Origin: Actinocatenispora rupis
GTDB lineage: Bacteria; Actinomycetota; Actinomycetes; Mycobacteriales; Micromonosporaceae
Reading direction: 5' to 3'
Assembly (NCBI RefSeq): GCF_016861975.1
Contig: NZ_BOMB01000049.1
Location: 1 to 64,000, forward strand
DNA length: 64,000 nucleotides
Part shown: piece by piece, positions 9,055-18,153 of the stretch
How positions within the stretch are numbered: the stretch's first letter is position 1
Layout: every line of letters begins with the position of its first letter
Notes under the pieces: model-generated
The model's input: the letters and a program-made list of their open reading frames with translations, nothing else
Database searches by the model: none
Told to the model about the DNA's origin: nothing
Program-made: the position numbers and the translations under genes

Positions 9055-10259
9055 GGCGTGTCCTCGCCGATCACCGGCGGGGCGACGATCGCGGTCTCAC
9101 CCCACACGTTCTCGGTCTCCACCAGCCACGGCGGGATCCGCCGGCCGCCACCCATGTCGCCGGCGCCCATCGCGGCGCCCATCGGCATCATCGGCATCAT
9201 GCCCATGCCCCGGCCGGCGGTCGTGCCCGCCGCGGCGGCACCCGCGGTACCGAGCGACGCGGCGGCCGACGTACCCGTGGCGCCGCCGGACAGCGTGGCG
9301 CTCGCGGACGGATCCTCGCCCGTACCGCCACCGCCGCCGCCGAAGTCGCCGCCGCCACCGCCGCCGCCCGCCCCACCGGTACGGGGCAGCGCGCCGGTCT
9401 TCGCCGCCTTGCCGTCCTTGTCCTTGTCGCGCCGCATGAACCCGGGCAGCTTCGGCATCAGCCCGCCGAACCGGCCCGCCGACGCGGCCGACGCCGCCGC
9501 GAGTCCCGCCGTGAACATCCGCCCGAACAGCGGGCTGGTCCCGGCCGCCACCGCACCGGCGCCGACGAGTACCGGAAGGGTGGTGGGGACGCCGGAACCG
9601 GCAGCGGTGCCGAGCGAGGTGTTGAGGGCCGGCAGCGTGGTCGGCGTCGCGGTGGAGCCGTCCTGCGGTACCGACGGGGCGGGCGCGGCGTCCGGCGGGA
9701 CCGGCATCGACGAGTCGGCCGCCGTGTAGTGCCCGGCGAGCTGGCTCATCACCTGGACCGCCTGCTGGTGCGCGCCGTCCGCGGCCTGCGCCGCCGCCTG
9801 GTGGTCCTGTACGGCCTTGACCGCGTCGTTCTGCTTGCTGGCCAACGACTGTACGACGTCGGACGGCAGCGACGGGTCCAGCGACAGCGGGGTCGTGGCG
9901 AGTTGCACGGTGCTCGGCGACAGGTCCGGCACGCTCACCGGCTGCGGCATCTTGCGGCGCGCGTCCTCCAGCGCCTCCGCCGACGAGTACGTCAGGTCGC
10001 GCACGTCGTACGCGGTGTCGGCGACCTTGCGGATGCCCTTCGCCAGGTCGGTGATCATCGTGTGGTACTGCTGCGCCGCGCCACCGGACCACTTGTCGCT
10101 GAACGAATGGAGCTGCTTCTCCAGGTCGTTCGCCCGGTCGTGCAGCGATCCGCCGGTGGCGTCCCACGTACTGCCGGCGCCGCGGGCCGTCTTCGGATCC
10201 CCGGCGTACAGCATCGCGACGAGCTGCTGGTGGCTGTACTGGCTGAAGTCGGTGCCCAT
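9051..10259 (-). CDS. Long WXG100/PPE-like type VII protein
   Basis: 402 aa. N-terminal helical hairpin with the WXG-type turn KWSGGAAQQYH (about residues 57-67), then a helical region, an Ala/Gly stretch and a poly-Gly segment (GGAGGGGGGGDFGGGG). The C-terminus carries the conserved RRIPPWLVETENVWGE motif seen in long ESX-associated proteins of non-mycobacterial actinobacteria. Likely a secreted or cell-envelope substrate of the local system. The ATG follows the upstream gene by 1 nt and has GGAG 8 nt upstream; the stop overlaps the hydrolase start. Confidence 0.85.
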   Translation of the reverse strand: MGTDFSQYSHQQLVAMLYAGDPKTARGAGSTWDATGGSLHDRANDLEKQLHSFSDKWSGGAAQQYHTMITDLAKGIRKVADTAYDVRDLTYSSAEALEDARRKMPQPVSVPDLSPSTVQLATTPLSLDPSLPSDVVQSLASKQNDAVKAVQDHQAAAQAADGAHQQAVQVMSQLAGHYTAADSSMPVPPDAAPAPSVPQDGSTATPTTLPALNTSLGTAAGSGVPTTLPVLVGAGAVAAGTSPLFGRMFTAGLAAASAASAGRFGGLMPKLPGFMRRDKDKDGKAAKTGALPRTGGAGGGGGGGDFGGGGGGTGEDPSASATLSGGATGTSAAASLGTAGAAAAGTTAGRGMGMMPMMPMGAAMGAGDMGGGRRIPPWLVETENVWGETAIVAPPVIGEDTP

Positions 10260-10260
10260 G

Positions 10261-10596
10261 TCAGCAGCTCCTGTCGGACTGGGAGACGCCGAGCGCGGCG
10301 GCGATGTCCTGGTCGGTGCGCTCGTACCCGTCGGCGACGGTGTGCGTCACGTCGCCGGCGAACGCGATCGCCTCGCGGACGTTGCCGAGCAGGTCGTGCA
10401 TCTGCCGTACCGCGGACTGGTGGTGGTCGGACAGCGCGTGCGCCTCGCCGAAGTCGCCCAGCAGTACGGGATGGTTCCACAGCGAGCCGAGACCGTCGGT
10501 CGGCTTTCCGATGGCGTCGAGCTGCGTCTCCAGCTCGCGCGCGAAGTCCTTGAGGGACTGGAGATGTACGCGGAACGAATACTGGTCGTCGTGCAT
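10261..10596 (-). CDS. Small ESX-like helical protein
   Basis: 111 aa, predicted all-helical. An N-terminal helix (DDQYSFRVHLQSLKDFARELETQL) and a second long helix (SDHHQSAVRQMHDLLGNVREAIAFAGDV) are separated by a loop containing Trp (LGSLWNHPVLLGDFGEA), the place where WXG proteins have their turn. This fits an ESX-type small protein forming a hairpin or a heterodimer with the next product. Start ATG 10596 chosen because GGGAGC lies 4-9 nt upstream; a longer frame upstream lacks such a site. It is the first gene after the two hairpins that follow the WXG pair. Confidence 0.75.
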   Translation of the reverse strand: MHDDQYSFRVHLQSLKDFARELETQLDAIGKPTDGLGSLWNHPVLLGDFGEAHALSDHHQSAVRQMHDLLGNVREAIAFAGDVTHTVADGYERTDQDIAAALGVSQSDRSC

Positions 10597-10687
10597 GGCA
10601 GCTCCCGCTCGGAGGTCCTGACGGAATCGTCGTCGGGTCACGCGGTGGGGTCGCAGCCCCGCGGTGGGTCGCAGCCCCAAACGAATC

Positions 10688-10718
10688 GATCGCGCGGGGC
10701 TCGTGGCCCCGCGCGATC
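10688..10718 (-). terminator. Strong intercistronic hairpin (distal)
   Basis: Perfect 13-bp stem GATCGCGCGGGGC / GCCCCGCGCGATC with a 5-nt loop. With the neighbouring hairpin it lies between the WXG pair and the downstream genes of the same operon. It has no U run, so it may act as a partial terminator or as an RNA-stabilising barrier that leaves more WXG100 mRNA than downstream mRNA. Confidence 0.65.
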
Positions 10719-10722
10719 GGAG

Positions 10723-10763
10723 GTGCCGGCGGGCGGGTAGTAGGGAGGAATGCCCGCCGGCAC
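10723..10763 (-). terminator. Strong intercistronic hairpin (proximal)
   Basis: Perfect 12-bp stem GTGCCGGCGGGC / GCCCGCCGGCAC with an 17-nt loop, starting 6 nt after the stop codon of the WXG100 gene at 10770. Probable partial terminator or processing site; see the distal hairpin. Confidence 0.65.
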
Positions 10764-10769
10764 GATGGG

Positions 10770-11072
10770 CTACTGGAAGTAGCCCGCGTTCTTGTTCTCC
10801 AGCGCGAGCTGGATGTCGTGCGCCTCGTTGACCTTGCCGGAGAACTGACCGATCACGCCGACGATGTCGGCGATCGCGGACCGCAGGCGGGTCTCCGAGT
10901 TCTCGGCGGCCTGGCCGGCGGAGCTGCCCGACGCGTACCAGGTCTCCTTGATGGGGGCCAGGTGCTGGTGCAGCTGGTCCATGTAGTTGTCGAGCGCCTT
11001 CGCCTTGGCGAACAGCGAGTCCGCGCTGGCGCGCAGGGCACCGAACTCTACGTTGATGACATCGGCCGACAT
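10770..11072 (-). CDS. WXG100-family (ESAT-6-like) protein
   Basis: 100 aa, the standard length of the family. Two helices joined by a turn with Trp-Tyr-Ala-Ser-Gly (ETWYASGSSAGQAAE), in place of the WXG tripeptide. The C-terminal half has the amphipathic helix DIQLALEN. It should form an antiparallel heterodimer with the product of the gene 19 bp upstream and be exported by EccC. ATG start with an AGGAG-type site upstream. Immediately downstream lie two strong hairpins. Confidence 0.9.
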   Translation of the reverse strand: MSADVINVEFGALRASADSLFAKAKALDNYMDQLHQHLAPIKETWYASGSSAGQAAENSETRLRSAIADIVGVIGQFSGKVNEAHDIQLALENKNAGYFQ

Positions 11073-11091
11073 GGGTGACTCCTCGCGAAGA

Positions 11092-11448
11092 TCAGCCGGC
11101 TCCGCCGGACAGTCGGTTCAGGACACTGCCGCCGGCGCCGACGGCGCCGTTGAGGTTGCGGAACGAGTCGGAGACCGTCGCATCGCCACTGCCGTAGTTG
11201 TGGAAGCTCTGGTTCACCAGGTTCGACATGTTCTCCAGCTCGCGGCTGGCGACCTTCATGTCGTCCTGAAGCTTCGTGTGCAACTGCCAGAACGCGTTGG
11301 CCTGGTCACCGGCGTACCGGCTGAGCACCGATACGAGGTCGTTCTCCAGTTCGGCCATCGTCTTGGCCGCACCGGCCGCGGTCTCGTCGAACCCCTGGAC
11401 CGCCTTGGTCATGGCGGCGGAATCTGACTGGAATCCCGGACTACCCAC
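11092..11448 (-). CDS. WXG100-family (CFP-10-like) protein
   Basis: 118 aa, all-helical. The turn contains Trp (QANAFWQLHTKLQDDM) and the C-terminal tail is flexible (GAVGAGGSVLNRLSGGAG). Likely partner of the next gene in a WXG heterodimer. The GTG start at 11448 is chosen because AGGAGG lies 9 nt upstream, whereas the longer frame reaching 11529 has no such site and an unlike N-terminus (Cys/Arg-rich). The 113 bp separating it from eccC may contain an internal promoter. Confidence 0.85.
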   Translation of the reverse strand: MGSPGFQSDSAAMTKAVQGFDETAAGAAKTMAELENDLVSVLSRYAGDQANAFWQLHTKLQDDMKVASRELENMSNLVNQSFHNYGSGDATVSDSFRNLNGAVGAGGSVLNRLSGGAG

Positions 11449-11561
11449 GACGGGCCACCTCCTCTCGATCGCTTCTCGTTGTCTGCACAGAACCTTAGGG
11501 AAACTCGGTGATCCCATTGCACGGCACAAGTGCCGGACGCGCTACGGCCGAATTACCCACA

Positions 11562-14500
11562 TCAGCTCTTTTGCTCGTCCAACAGGGCGAGGTGGATCAG
11601 CTCGGCACCGGTCCGGCGGTTCACCAGGGTGCCGCGGCCGGGCGGCTGCGGGGACGCCTTGACGTCGCCCAGGAGTACGCCCTCGTCCTTGGTACCGGAC
11701 AGCAGCAGGCCGGGGCTGCCCAGCTCGCGTACGCGGCCCAGAACGGGCTCGTAGAGCGACTTCGAGGCGCCGCCGGAGTGCCGGGCGAGGACGAGGTGCA
11801 GGCCGATGTCGCGGGCCAGCGGCACGAACTCCAGCAGCGGCGCCAGCGGGTTGCGGCCGCCGACGGCGACCAGGTCGTAGTCGTCGACGAGGATGAACAG
11901 TTCGGGGCCGCTCCACCAGGACCGGTCGCGCAGCTGCTCGGGCGTCACGTCCGGGCCGGGCAGCCGGCCCTGCATCGCCTGCCGGATCTCGCCGACGACG
12001 CCGGTCAGCGTCGGCTCGGCCGCGGCGTACGACATGAGGTGGTCGCCGGCGACCGCGTCGAGCAGGCCGTGCCGGTAGTCGACGACGAGGACGGCCGCCT
12101 CGGCCGGCGTGTAGCGGGCCATGATGCCCTGGCCGATCATCCGCAGCAGGTTCGACTTGCCGGACTCGGTGTCGCCGAACACCAGGAAGTGCGGGTCGAC
12201 CGACAGGTCGATGCACACCGCGCCCAGGTCCGATTCCGCGATGCCGACGGGGATCGCGCGCCGCGGCAGGTTCGCCGGTACGGGCAGCTCGACGGCCGGC
12301 AGCACCGTCGGCAGCAGCCGTACCTGCGGGGCGCGCGGGCCGTTCCAGGACGCCGACACCCGCGACACGAGCGCCGCCGTACCGTCGGTGATGTCGTCCA
12401 CTGTGGACCGTCCGTCGATGCGCGGCAGCCCGGTCAGGAAGTGCAGCTTGTCGGCGGTCAGCCCGCGACCCGGCGCGCCCGACGGTACGTTCTGCGCGGC
12501 GCGGCGGTCGATCGCCGAGTCGGCCGGATCGCCCAGCCGCAGCTCGAACCGGGTACCGATGACGTCGCGCAGCTGCGGGCGTACCTCCATCCAGCGGTTG
12601 ACGGACAGCACCACGTGGATGCCGAAACCGAGGCCCCGTGCGGCGAGCGTGGTGATCGCCTGCTCCAGCGGCTCGTACTCCTGGCGGAGCGTCATCCAGC
12701 CGTCCACGAACAGGAACACGTCGCCGAACTCGCGGCCGTCCGGGTGCGGCAGCTCCCGCCGGCGCCGCCGGAACGTGGCCATCGAGTCGATCCGGTACTC
12801 CGCGAACAGCTTCTCCCGCTCGGTCAGCAGCGCGGTCAGTTCCGCGACGATGCGCCGGCAGCGTTCCGCGTCGAGCCGCGCCGCGGTACCGGAGACGTGT
12901 GGCAGGCCGGCCAGCGCGGACAGCCCGCCGCCGCCGAAGTCGAGGACGAAGAACTGCACCTCGGCCGGGGTGTGCGTGAGTGCCAGCGAGGCCAGCAGCG
13001 TACGCAGCAGCGTCGACTTGCCGGACTGCGGCGCCCCGGCCACGATCGCGTTTCCGGCCTGCCCGGACAGATCCGCCCACAGCAGGTCCCGCCGCTGCTC
13101 GAACGGCTTGTCCACCAACGCGACCGGTACGGTCAGGCGCCCGTTGCCGGCCCAGTTGACGGGGCACAGGCCGCGCACCGGGTCGCTGCCGAGCGGGGGG
13201 AGGAGCGCGTCGACGCTCGGCGGTTCAGCCAGCGGCGGCAGCCAGATCTGGTGCGCCTCCGGGCCGCGGCCCTCCAGCCGGGCCACCATCGCGCCGAGGA
13301 TCGTCTCGCCGATCGGTGTCGAGCCGGGGATCGCCGGTGTGGCAGGCGTTTCCACCTCCGCCTTCGGTTCGGGCACCCGCGCCAGCGTGTACGGCAGGGC
13401 CCGGCGTACGACGGCGGGGGCGGCGGTGCCGGAGCCGTCCAGCGGCGGCAGGTCGCCCGAGACGTACGCGGCCTTGAAACGGGTCAGCGTCGACGTGTCG
13501 ACCTTCAGGTACGCCGAGCCCGGCACCGGCGGCAGCTCGTACGCGTCCGGTACGCCGAGGACCGCGCGGCTCTCCGACGCGGAGAACGTGCGCAGACCCA
13601 CCCGGTACGACAGGTGCGAGTCGAGCCCGCGCAACCGGCCCTCCTCCAGCCGCTGCGACGCCAGCAGCAGGTGGATGCCGAGCGACCGGCCGAGCCGGCC
13701 GATCATCACGAACAGGTCGATGAACTCGGGCCGGCTGCTCAACAGTTCGGAGAACTCGTCGATGATCACCAGCAGGGACGGCAGCGGGCGCAGGTCGGCG
13801 CCGGCCTCCCGGGCCCGCTCGTAGTCGCGGACGGACGCGAAGTTGCCGGCGTCGCGCAGCAGTTCCTGCCGCCGTACCATCTCGCCGCGCAGCGCGTCCG
13901 CCATCCGGTCGACCAGCGGCAGCTCGTCGGCGAGGTTCGTGATGACCGCGCAGGTGTGCGGCAGCCCGGTCATCCCGGCGAACGTGGCGCCGCCCTTGAA
14001 GTCGATGAGCGCCAGGTTCAGCGTCTCGGACGAGTGCGTGACCGCGAGCCCGGCGACGAGCGTACGCAGCAGCTCGGACTTGCCGGACCCGGTCGCGCCG
14101 ATGACCAGGCCGTGCGGCCCCATGCCGTGCTCGGCGGACTCCTTCAGGTCCAGTTCGACGGGGCGGCCGTCGGGGTCGATGCCGAGCGGGATGCGCAGCC
14201 GGTCCCGCGGCGCCCGAGCCCGCCACGTGACGGCCGGGTCGATGCCGCGCGGGTCGCCCAGCCCGAGCAGGTCCGCCAGCCCGAACGTCGCGGACAGCGG
14301 CAGCTCGTCCCGCACCGGCGTGCCCGTGTACAGCGGGGTCATCAAGCGCGCCAACGCTTCCGCCGAACTCGCGTCGAGCCGGTCCACGTCCCCGGCGAAC
14401 GCGACGCCGTCGGCGGTGGCCATGCCGACCCGTCCGTCCGTCAGGATCAGCCCGAGTACGCCCGGCTCCGGGCCGGCCTCGTCGACCGTGCCGCCGATCT

Positions 14501-15527
14501 CCAGTACGGTGACGCCGGCGAGCCCGCCGTCCGGCGCCAGCCGGCTGTCCCCGTACGTGCGGCCGCCGTCGACGACCGCCACCACGTGCGGCAGCCCCAC
14601 CCCGGACGGGTGGCCGAACGGCGCCCGCTCGCCGAGATCGGTACCGATCAGGTCGGCCAGCGCGGTCATGTCGTCGGCGCACAGCCGGATCGGGCCGGCG
14701 GCGTCGGCCCGGCCGAGGTCGGCGGCGTGCGGCAGCCACTTCGTCCAGTCCCAGTCGGTCCAGCGGTCGCCGGCGGCGCAGATGCCGACGCGCAGGTCGT
14801 CCGGGGCGTGGAAGGTGGCGAGCTGGCCGAGCATGGCGCGGGCCAGGTCGAGGCAGGCGTCCCGGTCGCCGACCAGCGTGATCCGGTGGAACGAGCGCAA
14901 CGAGATCGCCACCGGCAGCCCCGACACCGTCGCGTACGCCCGGATGAAGTGCCGCAGCGACGTGGAGCAGACCGGGTCGAGGTCCTCCAGCGGCGCGGTC
15001 TGCGGCGCGCGCAGCGGCGTGGCGAGCCGTTGCGGGCCGGTACCGATGCGGACGCGGCCGAAGTCCCGGTCGCCGCGGGAACGTTCCCAGAGCCGTTCGG
15101 TGCCGACGACGGTCCACAGGTCGGCCGGGTCGGGTCCGCCCGCGAGCATCGCGTCCCGCTGTTTCGCCGCGACCTTCTGCACCTGGCCGCGCAGCCCGCC
15201 GAGGTACCGCAGGTAGTCCCGGCGTTCGTTGTTGATCTGGGCCTTCTTCGCCGCGCCACCACGGGAGAGCGACATGACGAGCATGCCGACCATGGCCCCC
15301 GCGTACAGCCCGCCGAAGACGTACGTCATGACGCCGCCGGACCGTCCGATGTAGACGAACGACATGGCGCCCATGCCGAGCATCATCGGCAGCATGAACA
15401 GCAGCTGCATGCCGCCCTGCCCGGTGCCCCGCGGCAGCACCGGCGGCGACTGCAAGGGGATCTCCCCGTTCGGCGGTTCGGGCAGCGCGAGCCGCCTGCC
15501 CCGGCGCCGTACCGTGTCGACGGTCAT
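11562..15527 (-). CDS. eccC: EccC: FtsK/SpoIIIE-type ATPase of the type VII secretion system
   Basis: 1321 aa; the motor of the secretion channel. Two N-terminal membrane helices (about residues 38-80), then three FtsK-type ATPase domains with Walker A motifs GATGSGKSE, GAPQSGKST and GDTESGKSN, and Walker B motifs LLVIIDEF, VFLFVDGW and LFILVDDY. The first domain has the full acidic pair (DE); the second (DG) lacks the second acid, as is usual for the degenerate EccC domains 2 and 3, which bind substrate signals. One polypeptide covers what mycobacterial ESX-1 splits into EccCa and EccCb. ATG 15527 has GAGGAG 7-12 nt upstream. Divergent from the 15675 gene over 147 bp, so the two operons probably share a promoter region. 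Confidence 0.95.
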   Translation of the reverse strand: MTVDTVRRRGRRLALPEPPNGEIPLQSPPVLPRGTGQGGMQLLFMLPMMLGMGAMSFVYIGRSGGVMTYVFGGLYAGAMVGMLVMSLSRGGAAKKAQINNERRDYLRYLGGLRGQVQKVAAKQRDAMLAGGPDPADLWTVVGTERLWERSRGDRDFGRVRIGTGPQRLATPLRAPQTAPLEDLDPVCSTSLRHFIRAYATVSGLPVAISLRSFHRITLVGDRDACLDLARAMLGQLATFHAPDDLRVGICAAGDRWTDWDWTKWLPHAADLGRADAAGPIRLCADDMTALADLIGTDLGERAPFGHPSGVGLPHVVAVVDGGRTYGDSRLAPDGGLAGVTVLEIGGTVDEAGPEPGVLGLILTDGRVGMATADGVAFAGDVDRLDASSAEALARLMTPLYTGTPVRDELPLSATFGLADLLGLGDPRGIDPAVTWRARAPRDRLRIPLGIDPDGRPVELDLKESAEHGMGPHGLVIGATGSGKSELLRTLVAGLAVTHSSETLNLALIDFKGGATFAGMTGLPHTCAVITNLADELPLVDRMADALRGEMVRRQELLRDAGNFASVRDYERAREAGADLRPLPSLLVIIDEFSELLSSRPEFIDLFVMIGRLGRSLGIHLLLASQRLEEGRLRGLDSHLSYRVGLRTFSASESRAVLGVPDAYELPPVPGSAYLKVDTSTLTRFKAAYVSGDLPPLDGSGTAAPAVVRRALPYTLARVPEPKAEVETPATPAIPGSTPIGETILGAMVARLEGRGPEAHQIWLPPLAEPPSVDALLPPLGSDPVRGLCPVNWAGNGRLTVPVALVDKPFEQRRDLLWADLSGQAGNAIVAGAPQSGKSTLLRTLLASLALTHTPAEVQFFVLDFGGGGLSALAGLPHVSGTAARLDAERCRRIVAELTALLTEREKLFAEYRIDSMATFRRRRRELPHPDGREFGDVFLFVDGWMTLRQEYEPLEQAITTLAARGLGFGIHVVLSVNRWMEVRPQLRDVIGTRFELRLGDPADSAIDRRAAQNVPSGAPGRGLTADKLHFLTGLPRIDGRSTVDDITDGTAALVSRVSASWNGPRAPQVRLLPTVLPAVELPVPANLPRRAIPVGIAESDLGAVCIDLSVDPHFLVFGDTESGKSNLLRMIGQGIMARYTPAEAAVLVVDYRHGLLDAVAGDHLMSYAAAEPTLTGVVGEIRQAMQGRLPGPDVTPEQLRDRSWWSGPELFILVDDYDLVAVGGRNPLAPLLEFVPLARDIGLHLVLARHSGGASKSLYEPVLGRVRELGSPGLLLSGTKDEGVLLGDVKASPQPPGRGTLVNRRTGAELIHLALLDEQKS

Positions 15528-15674
15528 CGCCCACTCCTCACGCGTACCTGCGGGTAGCCATCCTGCCCGGTCGCATTGCCCAGCCGTCAAGCCGGGACCA
15601 TGGGTACTTTTGCCGTTCATCGCGGCATCGCCACGCACCTACGATGTGGCCGACAGCAGAGGGAGGTGAGTGGG

Positions 15675-16412
15675 TTGGACGGTCAGTACGAGGCCCGGCC
15701 GGAGGCGATGCGCGCCGCAGTCGGCAACGTTTCGGGGATCCTCGTCCAGGCCATCACCACCCTGCTCGACCTTGAGTCGCTGCTCGTCGACCCGGCCTCG
15801 TTCGCTCAGCTCGGTGGCGCCGTCGCGACCGCCAACACCGAGCTGCAGGGCGAGCAGATCCGCGCCCTGCGGTCGCTGCTGGACCTGTTGCGGGACACCA
15901 ACGATTCGGTGCACCGCAGCGCGAACGACTACGACGAGGCCGACCGGAACCTCGCCACGTCGTACGGCGGTGGCACGTCGCCGTTGTGGCACTCCACGTC
16001 CGCCGCGGACCTCGCCGGGTTCGCGGTGACCGACAGCGCGGGGTCCCCCGGCACACCGCACTCGGTCGGGACGGTGCTCGACTACCTGGCACGTACCGGG
16101 ATGGGCGAGCTGGCGTACCGGCCGGTGCCGGCGGACGGGTTCGCCGACGCGGGCGGGTTCGCCGACTGGCTCGACGCCGATCCGGAGCACCAGTCCCGGC
16201 TCGGCGTCATCGGCGTGTACTCCGGCGAGTCACGGGGGCTCGCCGACGTACCAGCGATCCAGCGCGGGGACGTGGTCGTGGCCGGTTCGCTCGGCGACGG
16301 CCAGTCCCTGATCGGTGTGGCCGGCGGCGACGGCCAGCTCTACAACCACGGCCCGGTCGGGCCCGACCTCCCGTACGGCAGCCGGATTCGCGTGTACCGC
16401 CCGGTCGCCTGA
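15675..16412 (+). CDS. Type VII-locus protein with ESX-like N-terminus
   Basis: 245 aa, unrecognised as a whole. Residues 1-100 are long helices (EALRSLLDLLRDTNDSVHRSA-type repeats of Leu and Asp) like an LXG/WXG secretion domain. The C-terminal ~110 residues are a separate beta-rich domain (QRGDVVVAGSLGDGQSLIG, GDGQLYNHGPVG, RIRVYRPV) that resembles an NlpC/P60 or CHAP fold in pattern but lacks a visible catalytic Cys. TTG 15675 is chosen as start because GGAGGT lies 7 nt upstream; GTG 15666 overlaps that site. First gene of the rightward operon ending with eccD. Confidence 0.7.
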   Translation: MDGQYEARPEAMRAAVGNVSGILVQAITTLLDLESLLVDPASFAQLGGAVATANTELQGEQIRALRSLLDLLRDTNDSVHRSANDYDEADRNLATSYGGGTSPLWHSTSAADLAGFAVTDSAGSPGTPHSVGTVLDYLARTGMGELAYRPVPADGFADAGGFADWLDADPEHQSRLGVIGVYSGESRGLADVPAIQRGDVVVAGSLGDGQSLIGVAGGDGQLYNHGPVGPDLPYGSRIRVYRPVA

Positions 16413-16449
16413 CATTGACGTTGAACCAGTACCACGAGGGGTGTGTGTC

Positions 16450-17604
16450 GTGATCGCGTTCCCGAATTCCAGTGCGATGGACGCCACGGCCGCGGGCGGC
16501 GGACCCATCACCATGCTGCCGCGGATCGTCACCGGCCAGCCCGAGTCGATCCTGTCGCACGTGACGGACGTACTGGGCAAGGCGGCGAAGTTCGTGACCC
16601 TGCTGGAGGACCTCGACCGGGCGCGTCAGCAGCTCGGCCAGGTCTGGTCCGGCAAGGCGTCGGAGTCTGCGTTGCAGAAGATCTCCGACTCGCTCCAGCA
16701 GTTCGAGAAGATCATCAAGGCCATCCAGGACGGGGCGAAGCTGCTGGAGGAGGCGGCCCGGCTGGTCCAGGTGGTGCAGACGGCGTACAGGTCGATCGTG
16801 TCGTCGGTGAACCCGACGGTGGCGGCGCTCATGTCGAGCCACTGGACGCGGCCGGCGGCGCACGCGCTGTCGACGGCGGCCAGCTCGTCGCTGCGGACGT
16901 TCATCGAGTCGATCGCCGCGCTCATGAACGCGCTCGGCGTGACCAAGATCGGCACCGTACTGACGGACATCAGCGGCATCATCGGGGCGCTGGAAGGCTT
17001 GTTCGGCAAGGGATCCGACGGTTCGCCGCTGAACACCGGCTCGGTGTCGGGCACCCAGGTGACCGCGCCCGGCCAGGTGAACACGGTCGCGTCGTCGACC
17101 GGCCAGCAGGCCCTCACCGGCAACATCGGCACGCTGCCCACGATGAGCCCGCTGACCGGCGGTACGACGGCGGCCAGCGGCCTGTCCGGCCTGCTCGGCG
17201 TGCCCGGCCAGGCCACCAACGGGGTCACCTCCGGCCTCGGCGACTTCATGAACTACACGCCGGCCGCGCTCGGCGGTACGGCCGGGGCGGGGACGGGTGC
17301 CGGGATCGCCGTCGGTGACACGGACGCGTGGCTCCCGGTCGACCACGGCGGCAACGCCGACGCCGGCAGCGCCACCGGTACGGACACCGGCGCGACCGAC
17401 ACCGGCTCGACCGGTACGGACGCCGGGTCGGCGGGCGGGCACGAGACCACGATCACCGCGCACAAGGGCGATCTGACCGTCACCGTCACCACCGAGACCG
17501 ATCCGGGCCACGCCGGCGGGATCGACCTGGACGTGTCGTCCGGCGCCGACCACATCGTCGAGCACGTCGACATCGACGCCGCCGGCAAGGTCAGCGTGGG
17601 GTGA
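16450..17604 (+). CDS. Long WXG100-type substrate protein
   Basis: 384 aa. A helical N-terminal half with an exact WXG tripeptide (LGQVWSGKASESALQ, near residue 58) and a following long helix; hydrophobic helices around 115-190; then a Ser/Thr/Gly/Ala-rich linker with repeated TDTG/TGTD units, and a beta-rich C-terminal end (TITAHKGDLTVTVTTETD). This is the plan of a secreted PPE-like or ESX-linked surface protein. GTG 16450 has GAGGG 9 nt upstream; an earlier in-frame GTG at 16441 is too close to that site. The stop overlaps the next start (GTGA). Confidence 0.8.
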   Translation: MIAFPNSSAMDATAAGGGPITMLPRIVTGQPESILSHVTDVLGKAAKFVTLLEDLDRARQQLGQVWSGKASESALQKISDSLQQFEKIIKAIQDGAKLLEEAARLVQVVQTAYRSIVSSVNPTVAALMSSHWTRPAAHALSTAASSSLRTFIESIAALMNALGVTKIGTVLTDISGIIGALEGLFGKGSDGSPLNTGSVSGTQVTAPGQVNTVASSTGQQALTGNIGTLPTMSPLTGGTTAASGLSGLLGVPGQATNGVTSGLGDFMNYTPAALGGTAGAGTGAGIAVGDTDAWLPVDHGGNADAGSATGTDTGATDTGSTGTDAGSAGGHETTITAHKGDLTVTVTTETDPGHAGGIDLDVSSGADHIVEHVDIDAAGKVSVG

Positions 17605-18137
17605 GCGCGATGCTCGCCGGCAGTACCGTCGACCTGTCGGGCGTGCTGGGCACGCTGCGCGACAGGTACGCGGAGGTCCTGTTTGCCCACCGGCGCGCGG
17701 CCACCGGGGATCCGGTCGCGCTGCGCGCCGCGGGGCGTACGCACCACACGCAGGCGGACCGGATCGACGGCGCCGCAACGGATCTCGCCGACCGTACGCT
17801 GTCGGACGACTGGACCGGTCCGGCGGCCACCGCGTACCGGCAGTGGGCCGGTACGCTCGGCCGCGACCTCGCCGGCTGTTCGACGGTGTTGCGCCGCCAG
17901 TCCGACGTCCTGTCGGGCGCGGCGGACGCGCTGGAGTCGGCGGCGTCGGACATCGACCGGCTGCGCGGGGAGTTCGACCGGCAGTTCGCGTCGCTCGTCG
18001 CGTCCGCCGGTTCGGTACCCGTCGACCAGGTCGGCGCGGTCCTCACCAGCGCGCGGTCGCTCGGCGACGCGTACCTGACCGCCGCCGGTACGGTGAGCAC
18101 GGCACTCGGCCGGGCGCTCGGTGCGCTCGCGGCATGA
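17601..18137 (+). CDS. WXG100-type protein of the eccD operon
   Basis: 178 aa, all-helical. Contains Trp-Thr-Gly at the turn (SDDWTGPAATAYRQW), matching WXG, followed by the usual helix with Tyr and Trp. Longer than standard 100-residue members, with an extra C-terminal helical pair (RSLGDAYLTAAGTVSTALGRAL). Start GTG overlaps the stop of the preceding gene; ATG 17610 is an alternative. Presumed cargo or chaperone for the 16450 product. Confidence 0.8.
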   Translation: MSAMLAGSTVDLSGVLGTLRDRYAEVLFAHRRAATGDPVALRAAGRTHHTQADRIDGAATDLADRTLSDDWTGPAATAYRQWAGTLGRDLAGCSTVLRRQSDVLSGAADALESAASDIDRLRGEFDRQFASLVASAGSVPVDQVGAVLTSARSLGDAYLTAAGTVSTALGRALGALAA

Positions 18138-18153
18138 TTCCCCGGAGGCGTTC

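Noticed and set aside
8876-10740. Several plus-strand frames opposite the PPE-like and WXG genes
   Set aside because: Shadows of the leftward operon; the minus strand shows overlapping starts/stops and family motifs.
11508-15557. Plus-strand frame of over 1,300 codons
   Set aside because: It is the reverse of eccC; its product is Arg/Gln/Val-rich and matches no family.
15675-16412. NlpC/P60-type peptidase in the C-terminal domain
   Set aside because: The strand pattern is similar but no catalytic Cys is present; left as unassigned.
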